From Firmicutes bacterium UBA911 (GTDB lineage: Bacteria > Bacillota > Desulfotomaculia > Desulfotomaculales > Desulforudaceae), in contig DBEH01000032.1 in NCBI GenBank assembly GCA_002294005.1, forward strand, positions 6,937 through 12,268: DNA of 5,332 nucleotides, written 5' to 3'. A program made the translations under genes and the position numbers. The notes under the pieces are model-generated. The model saw only the letters and a list, made by a program, of their open reading frames with translations, searched no databases and was not told where the DNA came from. Numbering within the stretch: the first letter of the stretch is position 1; each line of letters starts with the position of its first letter. Positions 1 through 5,332 of this stretch are shown here, piece after piece.

Positions 1-4
1 CCCG

Positions 5-34
5 TTCACCAACGGCGCTGGGCGGGGAGATAAA
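5..34 (+). promoter_or_regulatory. Weak sigma-A-like promoter candidate
   Basis: TTCACC (5-10) and GATAAA (29-34) are separated by 18 bases. Each matches the vegetative consensus at 4 of 6 positions. They lie at a plausible distance upstream of the start at 77. Such matches arise often by chance, and the gene may instead be transcribed from further upstream, outside the window. Confidence 0.2.
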
Positions 35-62
35 GCGCGCGCAAAGACGTCTGAGACTTAGA

Positions 63-69
63 AGGAGGG
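63..69 (+). promoter_or_regulatory. Ribosome binding site of the PRK06851-type gene
   Basis: AGGAGGG sits 7 bases before the TTG at 77-79. This near-perfect Shine-Dalgarno sequence decides in favour of the unusual TTG start; no ATG or GTG in frame nearby has a comparable site. Confidence 0.8.
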
Positions 70-76
70 CCATCCA

Positions 77-1297
77 TTGGGCACCGGCAGAACTAAGCAC
101 GTGTTCCCCGGGGGTAACACCGCGCTGGGTTTCTTTTCCTATTACGACCACTTGGTTCCCCCGGACGCCGCCCGGGTGTTCATCCTCAAGGGCGGGCCGG
201 GCGTCGGGAAGTCGAGCTTCATGCGCAAAATCGGGGATAAGCTCCTCTCCCGCGGGTTTGACATCGAGCACCATCACTGCTCTTCGGACAACGGCTCGCT
301 CGACGGGGTCGTCATCCCGGCCGCCGGGACGGCGCTGCTGGACGGCACCGCCCCGCACGTGGTCGACCCGGTGCACCCGGGCGCGGTCTCAGAAATCATC
401 CACCTGGGCGACTACTGGGGCGAGGCAAAGCTCCGGGCCGCCAGGGAAGAGATCCAGGCCGTGAACCGCCGCCTGGGGCGCCTGTTCGCCACCGCCTACA
501 GCCAACTGGCCGAGGCGAAAGTGATCCGGGACGAAATGGAAAGCTACGTCACCGAGAGCATGTGCTTTGCCCCGGTGAACCGGCTGACCGGCGAACTCAT
601 CCGGGAGATCCTGGGCGAGCGGGCCGGCCGGTACGAGGCCGAGCCGCGGGCCAGGCACCTCTTCCGCTCGGCCGTCTCCCCCGACGGCGTGGTCCACCAC
701 ATCGGCAGTCTATTGACCGAGGTGAAGCAGCTCTACCTCTTGAAAGGCCGCCCGGGCAGCGGCCGCTCCACCCTGGTGGAGACGGTGGCCCACGCCGCCC
801 TCGCCCGGGGGCTCGATACCGAGGTGTACCACTGCGCCCTGGAGCCGCACCGGGCCGACCTGGTGGTGATCCCGGCGGCTAGGGCGGCGGTCTTGAAGGA
901 GGTGGAGGAGGTCGGCTTCCAGCCGGGCACCGTGCCCGGGCTGCGGGTGGCGGCGTACGACCTGGACGTCTTCCTGGACCGGGGCCGGCTCGCCGAGTAC
1001 GAGGTGGAATTGATGAGCGCCGGGCAGCGCTTCACCGCCGCCCTGAACCGGGCGGTGCGGTACATCGGCGAGGCCAAGCGGACCCACGACCACCTGGAGA
1101 CCTTCTACATCCCGGCCATGGACTTCGCGGCCGTCGACCGCCGCCGGGACGAAGTCCTGGAGCGGATTCTGGCCTGCGCCGCCGCCAATGGAAACAGGGT
1201 CGGCGGCGGTCAGAGGCCGGTCAGGTCGGGTACGGGCGCCGCCGCCGGCCGGTCGAGCAGCTTCAGAAATACTTCGACCAACGAAGGATCGAACTGA
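77..1297 (+). CDS. Tandem P-loop NTPase-like protein, PRK06851-type, function unknown
   Basis: This 406-residue protein has no signal peptide or membrane segment, so it is probably cytosolic. It consists of two copies of one module, about residues 34-179 and 219-364. Each starts with a P-loop (GGPGVGKSS at 39-47; GRPGSGRST at 224-232), then has a His-Cys motif (HHHC ending at C68; YHC ending at C253) and a VVIP strand (78-81; 263-266). Each ends with a matching helical stretch (EAK...E-x-F/Y...I-L). The order fits the PRK06851 family, a Firmicute ATPase-like family with no established role that I know of. The second P-loop has Arg230 where Lys is expected, so that site may not hydrolyse nucleotide. 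The TTG start is chosen because AGGAGGG lies 7 bases upstream and the first domain follows normally. The last 35 or so residues lie beyond the repeat unit, are Gly/Arg/Ser-rich, and overlap the convergent gene. Family assignment is fairly sure; substrate is unknown. Confidence 0.85.
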   Translation: MGTGRTKHVFPGGNTALGFFSYYDHLVPPDAARVFILKGGPGVGKSSFMRKIGDKLLSRGFDIEHHHCSSDNGSLDGVVIPAAGTALLDGTAPHVVDPVHPGAVSEIIHLGDYWGEAKLRAAREEIQAVNRRLGRLFATAYSQLAEAKVIRDEMESYVTESMCFAPVNRLTGELIREILGERAGRYEAEPRARHLFRSAVSPDGVVHHIGSLLTEVKQLYLLKGRPGSGRSTLVETVAHAALARGLDTEVYHCALEPHRADLVVIPAARAAVLKEVEEVGFQPGTVPGLRVAAYDLDVFLDRGRLAEYEVELMSAGQRFTAALNRAVRYIGEAKRTHDHLETFYIPAMDFAAVDRRRDEVLERILACAAANGNRVGGGQRPVRSGTGAAAGRSSSFRNTSTNEGSN

Positions 1298-4200
1298 ATC
1301 CCGGCGCACGTCTTCAGTTCGGTTATTGCTTCCCGGTGCGTCATTGCCTTCCGGTAAGGGCGGTCGTTGGTCATGGCGTCATAAGCGTCGGCGATGGCCA
1401 GAATCCGGCACTCCAGGGGAATGTCCTCCCCTTTGAGACCGAGCGGGTAACCCCCGCCGTTCCACCACTCGTGGTGCTTCAGGATCCAGTCGGCGATGGG
1501 ACTCAGGTCTGGTGCGGAAAGGGCGATCCGGTGTCCGATTTCGCTGTGCCGCCGCATTTCGGCGACTTCCTCTGGAGTCAGGGGTCCGGCCTTGAACAGG
1601 ATGCGGTCGGGTACTCCCACCTTGCCAAGATCGTGAAACTGAGCGAAAAGCCGAAGGTCGGCCACTCTCCGTTCGTTTTGCTCGAGCACCGCCGCCATGG
1701 CCACCACCAGAGTCTGCATGCGGTCGGCGTGTCCCTCGGTGATGAAGTCGCGGGCTTCCAGCGCCTTCATCAGGGTCTGGACGATGGCGCTGCGGGCACT
1801 CCGGCTACGGTGCAGCTTGGCCCGGTACATGTTGTTGTCCGCTTCCCGGAAGAGTTTCTTCAGGTTCACCGGCGACTCGTCGGCCACGGCAAAGCCCACG
1901 GAAATGCTCAAAGCCATCTCGGGTTTGGTGGCGTTGTAATTCGCCGCCGCTTCCCGGATGCGATTGACCGCCTCCTCGATAATGCTCCAGTCGCTGCCGG
2001 GGAGCAGCACGGCGAATTCGTCGCCGCCGATCCGGGCGATCATGTCGCCCGGACGGAATGATCGCTTGAGTACCGCGGCCGTGGCCACAAGCAAAGCGTC
2101 GCCGGCGTCGTGGCCCAGAGTATCGTTCACCAGTTTGAGCCCGTCCACGTCGCACATAATGACGCCGATCGGAATTTGACGTGTTCCCTCGGCGCGGCGC
2201 AGCTCCTGCTCGAAGTAGTGCCGGTTGTAAAGTCCGGTCAGCGGGTCGTGCAGACTTAAGTGCCGTAGCCGTTCCTCCATCCGTCGGCGCTCGGTAACGT
2301 CGTAGAACTGTTCCACGACCATGATGATATTACCGTTCTCATCCAGCACGGGGTTGCTGCGGCAGTCCAGATACCGGCTGAGCTCGGGAACGAACTTCTC
2401 CACCCGTTCCAGCCGCTTGGTCCGCCAGGCCTTCTCGGTGGCGCAGGGCCGGCACATGTCGGTGCGTCCGATCAACTCGTAGCACTTCTTCCCTTTGACC
2501 TGTTCAGGCCTCAGGTTGAACAACCGGTAACCCGCCTGGTTCAGGCGGATGATCCGGTGGCCAGCGTCCTGAACCCCGACGACGTCCGGAATGGCATCCA
2601 GCACCCCGTCCAGGAGCGCTTTGGCCTTTCTCAGCTCTTCCTCCGCTTGTTTGCGCGCGGTGATGTCCACGAAGCTTTCGATCAGGTGCTTTCGGCCGTT
2701 GAAAAACACCGGCGTCACGTTCTTGATGATCGATACGATTTCGCCGTTTCCTCTAAGCAAGACGCGCTCCGAACGGTCAACATTCTGTCCAAGGTCCGTG
2801 ATCGGACACGCGCCCTTTTCAGCCGGGCAGATGAATTGGTGGCAGACCGAACCGACGATATCTTCGGCGGGACAGCCGATCATTTCGACGGCCACCCGGT
2901 TCGCGCTTACGATTTCGTGCGTCTGGGCATCGATGACCACCACCCCGCTCTGGATGGAATCCAGTACCGTTTTCAGGCGGTCCTCGCTCTCCAAAAGCGC
3001 CGCTTGCGCCTGCTTGCGGGCCGTGATGTCGCTGTAGATCGCGTACGCACCCACCAGTTGATTGTCGAGCACAATGGGAAAACCCAGGGCGCTCACCTCC
3101 ACCAGGCTGCCGTCCCGGCGCCGGCACACCGTCTCCGCCTGCACTGTTTCACCTTCCCGGACGAAGCAGGCGAAAGTGGCACCTTCGTCAGGCCGCTCTG
3201 GTGGGGTAATGAGTCTATTGATCGGGCGGCCGGCGACCTCCGCGGCCGAGTACTGAAAGAGGTTTAGAAATCCCCGGTTGGCGCCGATGATCCGGTCCCG
3301 GTCGTCGAGCATGGCGATGGCTAGGGGCGAGTTTTCGAAGAGTTGTTCGAAGTAGGCTTCTTGGGTCCTGATCTCATCCTGTGCCCGCTTGAGGCCCGAA
3401 ACGTCGCGGACCGACTCGATCGCCCCGGCCAGCTTGCCCGCCTGATCAAAGAGGGGTGAAGCCTTGATCCACACGTGGGCGCCCCGCCCGTTTTTCACCA
3501 TCGGCATGAACGCCTCGGCGTAGACGGTGCTCCCTTTGCGCTCGACGTAATCATAGTGTTTTTCGAGGTCCCGGCCCCCCCGGCCGATGATGAATTCGGT
3601 CAAAAGCGGCCGGCGTGCGCCGTAGAAAGCTTCCGCGCAGGCTTGCTCGCCCCGGCCGATGATGTCCGCCTTCCGCACGCCGGTCAGCTCCTCCACCGCC
3701 CGGTTCCAGGCCACCACCTTCCTTTTCCGATTCACCACGAAGGTGGCGTCGGGGAGAAATTCGATGATGTCCGCCAGCCGCCTGTTGGCGGCCTCCAGGG
3801 CTTCCCGGCTCTGCTCCAGCGCCGCCATCTGTTGCCGGAGTTCTTCCTCGACCGCAACCAGTTCCTCGTTGACCGCGACCAGTTCCTCGTTGACCGCGAC
3901 CAGTTCCCCGTTGGCCGCGATCAGTTCCTCGTTGGCCGTCTCGAGTTCCTCATGGCTCTCCTGCAAGGCCTTTTGGCCGTGCTTGCGTTCGGTGATGTCC
4001 TGGAAGCTCTCAATGACGCCGGTGATCTCGCCGGACGGATTTTTGAGCGGGGTGGCGATCAGGCTGACGTCGACTCTTCGGCCGTCGGGCCGCGTTTTTT
4101 CGACCTCGAGCCGCACGCGCTCCTCGCCCGCCATAATCCGGTGCAGGGTGCAGTCCGCGGCGCCACAGTCGGCGTGACGAAAGGACTGGAAACACTTTTG

Positions 4201-4917
4201 CCCGACGGCCTCGCGCCCGGGCACGCCGGAGAGCCGTTCCATCTCCTGGTTCTGCTCGACGATGCGATAGTCGGTGCCGATGATCCGCATGCCGCCGCCC
4301 GAGCCCTGGAAGATGGCCTGCAGTTGCGCCTGCTCCCGCCGCAGTTTTTCATCCAGCGCTTTCTGCTCCCAGTGGCGCTGACCCAGATTCGAAACCAGCC
4401 CGGAGAGGGCGCCGATGAAACGGAGTTGGAGCAGGAACTCCTCCTTCGGCAGGACCCGGATGCGGCGGACCGCCTCCAGGTAGGGCCCTTCCTCGAGGCC
4501 GAACCGGCGGGCCTGGGACCGGAAATAATCCTCGACGGGGGGTTCGAAGAACACCTGGCTCAGGGTGATCGTGGCGAGGCGGCGCCCGGCGACGACAATC
4601 GGAGTGGCCGCCATGACCAGGCCGTTGGCGCAGACCTGAATCACCTCGCCCTGCTTGCCGTACCCATTGGCAGGCAAGTGGGCCGCCTCTGCCAGAATTC
4701 GGCGGTCGCTTTCCCGGCAACGCGCGGCCGCGGCAGGGGATTCGCGGTGAAACACGGTGCAAAGATCGGTCCAGCCGGATTTGGTCAGCACCTGCCCGCC
4801 CGGACCAAGGATGGAGGTGGCCAGGCCGGTGGCCGCCGAGAAATCCGCTTGCAGTCGCTGAACATCAATAAGGTCAACCAACTCTTGAAACAAACCGATC
4901 TCGCGTGACGATTGCAC
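1210..4917 (-). CDS. PocR/multi-PAS sensor with GGDEF diguanylate cyclase and HD-GYP phosphodiesterase
   Basis: The product is 1235 residues with no membrane segment, so it is a cytosolic c-di-GMP turnover enzyme. Domains in order: PocR-type sensor (5-180, with family-like C53, C67, C96); PAS1 (196-312); coiled coil (315-385); PAS2 (385-508); PAS3 (518-632); PAS4 (643-753); PAS5 (765-877); GGDEF (882-1040); HD-GYP (1045-1222). The cyclase half keeps metal Asp923 and Asp925, the GGDEF motif at 964-968, and the product-inhibition site R955-P-G-D958. The phosphodiesterase half keeps H1063, H1095-D1096, H1124, HHE at 1148-1150 and GYP at 1156-1158; the usual Asp before the GYP loop is Asn1153. 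Both activities therefore look possible. PocR domains are predicted to sense small hydrocarbon derivatives (named for the propanediol regulator PocR); the ligand here is unknown. The GTG start at 4917 is chosen for its Shine-Dalgarno site. An upstream TTG at 5037 would add 40 residues but lacks one. The 3' end overlaps the convergent gene by 88 bp. Confidence 0.95.
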   Translation of the reverse strand: MQSSREIGLFQELVDLIDVQRLQADFSAATGLATSILGPGGQVLTKSGWTDLCTVFHRESPAAAARCRESDRRILAEAAHLPANGYGKQGEVIQVCANGLVMAATPIVVAGRRLATITLSQVFFEPPVEDYFRSQARRFGLEEGPYLEAVRRIRVLPKEEFLLQLRFIGALSGLVSNLGQRHWEQKALDEKLRREQAQLQAIFQGSGGGMRIIGTDYRIVEQNQEMERLSGVPGREAVGQKCFQSFRHADCGAADCTLHRIMAGEERVRLEVEKTRPDGRRVDVSLIATPLKNPSGEITGVIESFQDITERKHGQKALQESHEELETANEELIAANGELVAVNEELVAVNEELVAVEEELRQQMAALEQSREALEAANRRLADIIEFLPDATFVVNRKRKVVAWNRAVEELTGVRKADIIGRGEQACAEAFYGARRPLLTEFIIGRGGRDLEKHYDYVERKGSTVYAEAFMPMVKNGRGAHVWIKASPLFDQAGKLAGAIESVRDVSGLKRAQDEIRTQEAYFEQLFENSPLAIAMLDDRDRIIGANRGFLNLFQYSAAEVAGRPINRLITPPERPDEGATFACFVREGETVQAETVCRRRDGSLVEVSALGFPIVLDNQLVGAYAIYSDITARKQAQAALLESEDRLKTVLDSIQSGVVVIDAQTHEIVSANRVAVEMIGCPAEDIVGSVCHQFICPAEKGACPITDLGQNVDRSERVLLRGNGEIVSIIKNVTPVFFNGRKHLIESFVDITARKQAEEELRKAKALLDGVLDAIPDVVGVQDAGHRIIRLNQAGYRLFNLRPEQVKGKKCYELIGRTDMCRPCATEKAWRTKRLERVEKFVPELSRYLDCRSNPVLDENGNIIMVVEQFYDVTERRRMEERLRHLSLHDPLTGLYNRHYFEQELRRAEGTRQIPIGVIMCDVDGLKLVNDTLGHDAGDALLVATAAVLKRSFRPGDMIARIGGDEFAVLLPGSDWSIIEEAVNRIREAAANYNATKPEMALSISVGFAVADESPVNLKKLFREADNNMYRAKLHRSRSARSAIVQTLMKALEARDFITEGHADRMQTLVVAMAAVLEQNERRVADLRLFAQFHDLGKVGVPDRILFKAGPLTPEEVAEMRRHSEIGHRIALSAPDLSPIADWILKHHEWWNGGGYPLGLKGEDIPLECRILAIADAYDAMTNDRPYRKAMTHREAITELKTCAGIQFDPSLVEVFLKLLDRPAAAPVPDLTGL
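3844..3948 (-). repeat. 21-bp tandem repeat encoding coiled-coil heptads between PAS1 and PAS2
   Basis: Five 21-bp units encode successive heptads of the form E-L-x-x-x-N/E-E/G: ELETANE, ELIAANG, ELVAVNE, ELVAVNE and ELVAVEE (residues 324-358). The two central units (3865-3885 and 3886-3906) are identical at all 21 bases. The others diverge mostly at a few positions. Leu at a fixed heptad position and Glu around it fit a parallel dimeric coiled coil of the kind that joins PAS modules in signalling proteins. The identical DNA copies suggest recent slippage or unequal recombination. Confidence 0.85.
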
Positions 4918-4923
4918 CGTTTT

Positions 4924-4931
4924 ACCACCTT
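4924..4931 (-). promoter_or_regulatory. Ribosome binding site that fixes the GTG start of the sensor enzyme
   Basis: On the minus strand AAGGTGGT matches AAGGAGGT at 7 of 8 bases. Its core (AGGTGG, 4925-4930) is 7 bases upstream of the GTG at 4917-4915. The PocR domain begins right after this start (GLFQELVDLIDVQ). The upstream TTG at 5037 is preceded by CGCCGCTGGT, which has no purine-rich site. Confidence 0.7.
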
Positions 4932-4941
4932 CACCGGGCCG

Positions 4942-4975
4942 TTTTGAGTGCGTAAGTTTGCATTTTGAGTATGTA
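4942..4975. repeat. 13-bp direct repeat with 21-bp period upstream of the sensor gene
   Basis: Plus-strand TTTTGAGTGCGTA (4942-4954) and TTTTGAGTATGTA (4963-4975) match at 11 of 13 bases and start exactly 21 bp apart, which is two helical turns. They lie between the sigma-28-like box and the Shine-Dalgarno site. Paired sites on one DNA face are typical of an operator, but they could also act in the leader RNA or be coincidental. Confidence 0.5.
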
Positions 4976-4983
4976 CTGCTCTT

Positions 4984-5011
4984 TTTTCGACCGCAACCAC
5001 ACTGAACTTTA
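4984..5011 (-). promoter_or_regulatory. Sigma-28 (SigD/FliA)-like promoter candidate for the sensor enzyme
   Basis: On the minus strand TAAAGTTC begins at 5011 and GTCGAAAA ends at 4984, with 16 bases between TAAA and GTCGAAAA. The flagellar sigma consensus is TAAA (TAAAGTTT in enterics), about 15 bases, then GCCGATAA. The match is 7 of 8 in the extended -35 and 6 of 8 in the -10, with spacing one base over the most common value. Transcription would begin near 4977 and give a leader of about 60 bases. The placement and the c-di-GMP product make this plausible, but it rests on sequence resemblance alone. Confidence 0.4.
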
Positions 5012-5056
5012 CCCGGGGTTCGACAGTTGCTAGACAAACCAGCGGCGCAACAAGGC

Positions 5057-5079
5057 TTCCCCCAAGGGTTTCGGGGGGA
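5057..5079 (-). other. GC-rich hairpin in the upstream leader
   Basis: On the minus strand a run of C (5078-5073) can pair with GGGGG (5063-5059), with an outer T-A pair, around a loop of about 10 bases. No T-run follows on either strand, so it does not look like an intrinsic terminator. It could be a structure at the end of the insertion sequence or in the leader RNA. Confidence 0.35.
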
Positions 5080-5086
5080 TAGGGAA

Positions 5087-5092
5087 ATTATA
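5087..5092 (-). promoter_or_regulatory. TATAAT -10 box, possibly outward-facing from the insertion sequence
   Basis: A perfect TATAAT on the minus strand is oriented toward the sensor gene, 27 bases after the transposase stop codon. No good -35 hexamer is found at 16-18 bases upstream (GGCTCT and neighbours are poor matches). If used, it would give a leader of about 160 bases. It lies in sequence that may belong to the end of the insertion sequence. Confidence 0.3.
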
Positions 5093-5118
5093 GGTGTTTA
5101 TCTAAGTTCAGAGCCTGC

Positions 5119-5332
5119 TTAAAAGGGGTGATGTGCAGTATTTTCGGGGGGTTCCGGGACTTTCAACGCCTTGAACAATTGCTTTTGAATTGGTGTGGTT
5201 TCGGTGCGCCGGAGTACGCGTCCCGATGGGAACACAAATTCGCCTGCGTGCATCCGCTCCAGGTGTGTGCGGATACTGTTCCAAGTGTGTTCTGTTTTGT
5301 TCTCGGCCACCCGAATCAAGAGCAGAGCCAAC
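5119..5332 (-). CDS. IS1634-like transposase, C-terminal end (continues beyond the window)
   Basis: The last 71 or so codons of a gene that enters from the right edge and stops with TAA at 5121-5119. The visible part has a hydrophobic helix (ALLLIRVAENK), then T-W-x-x-I-R-x-x-L-x-R-M-H, then F-x-x-x-x-G-x-V-x-x-RTE-T-T-x-x-Q, and ends near ALKVPEPP. This pattern is what I recall from the C-termini of IS1634-family (IS4 superfamily, DDE) transposases, where this region follows the catalytic core. The catalytic residues are outside the window, so whether the element is intact cannot be judged. Base composition is less GC-rich than in the two neighbours, which fits acquired DNA. The final residues (ENTAHHPF) are not ones I recognise. 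A TTG at the edge could be read as a start but is simply an internal Leu codon. Confidence 0.7.
   Translation of the reverse strand, partial: LALLLIRVAENKTEHTWNSIRTHLERMHAGEFVFPSGRVLRRTETTPIQKQLFKALKVPEPPENTAHHPF

Larger units (their letters stand above)
5080..5332 (-). mobile_element. One end of an IS1634-like insertion sequence, boundary unresolved
   Basis: The transposase tail implies that the 3' end of an insertion sequence lies between the stop codon at 5119 and the sensor gene promoter. The exact end cannot be placed, because the matching terminal inverted repeat and target duplication are at the other end, outside the window. The inner boundary given here is approximate. Confidence 0.45.

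Noticed and set aside
1..61. Tail of an upstream plus-strand gene ending at TAG 59-61 or TAA 31-33
   Set aside because: Two frames stay open from the window edge to these stops, but 10-20 codons with no recognisable motif cannot separate coding from chance.
710..1309. A 199-codon minus-strand frame inside the first gene
   Set aside because: It lies antisense to a well-supported P-loop protein, its composition is Gly/Pro/Arg/His-rich, and no domain is recognisable.
3844..3948. Tandem repeats as a CRISPR array or minisatellite outside genes
   Set aside because: The units are contiguous 21-bp copies without spacers and lie in frame in a coding region as coiled-coil heptads.
3475..4908. A 477-codon open frame on the plus strand
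   Set aside because: It is the antisense of the PAS and PocR coding region. It has no ribosome binding site or recognisable domain, and long antisense frames are expected in GC-rich genes.
5011..5037. A vegetative promoter with TTGTCT at 5037 as -35 box
   Set aside because: TTGTCT is a fair -35, but the hexamer 17 bases downstream (GGGTAA) is a poor -10 match.
5057..5079. Intrinsic terminator for the transposase
   Set aside because: The GC stem is present, but no T-run follows it on either strand.
4918..5086. A c-di-GMP riboswitch in the leader of the c-di-GMP enzyme
   Set aside because: I looked for the conserved core elements of the class I (GEMM) aptamer by eye and did not find them. 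I also see no convincing class II match. A covariance-model search would settle this.

Overview
The window looks like chromosomal DNA from a GC-rich, low-rank-uncertain Firmicute, most plausibly an anaerobic Clostridia of the Desulfotomaculum/Pelotomaculum type. This is an inference from four things: strong AGGAGG-like ribosome binding sites with TTG and GTG starts, a PRK06851-type tandem P-loop protein (a family I know mainly from Firmicutes), a PocR-PAS-GGDEF-HD-GYP sensor of a style common in that group, and an IS1634-like transposase remnant. No rRNA, tRNA, CRISPR array or phage gene is visible.

Layout. (1) Bases 77-1297, plus strand: a 406-residue protein made of two copies of a P-loop module, resembling the PRK06851 family of unknown function. 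(2) Bases 4917-1210, minus strand: a 1235-residue soluble cyclic-di-GMP sensor enzyme. It has an N-terminal PocR-type ligand-binding domain, a PAS domain, a heptad-repeat coiled coil, four more PAS domains, a GGDEF diguanylate cyclase with an intact active site and I-site, and an HD-GYP phosphodiesterase with an intact metal and GYP signature. (3) Bases 4918-5118: a roughly 200-bp AT-richer leader with a SigD/FliA (sigma-28)-like promoter candidate, a 13-bp direct repeat spaced exactly 21 bp, a GC hairpin, and a TATAAT box that may lie in the end of an insertion sequence. (4) Bases 5119-5332, minus strand: the C-terminal end of an IS1634-like (IS4 superfamily) transposase that runs off the window.

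The two full genes converge and their coding regions overlap by 88 bp. The internal repeat of the first protein predicts that its ancestral end lay near residue 368, so its last 35 or so residues look like a read-through extension into the antisense of the HD-GYP gene. The two genes have no obvious functional link.

The sensor enzyme is the main biological interest. It can in principle both make and break c-di-GMP in response to a small ligand (PocR) and perhaps to redox state, because three of its five PAS domains carry a cysteine cluster at the same place in the fold. A sigma-28-like promoter would tie its expression to the motility regulon. The insertion sequence next to its promoter could have changed that control. 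No wholly new multi-gene system is evident in these 5.3 kb.
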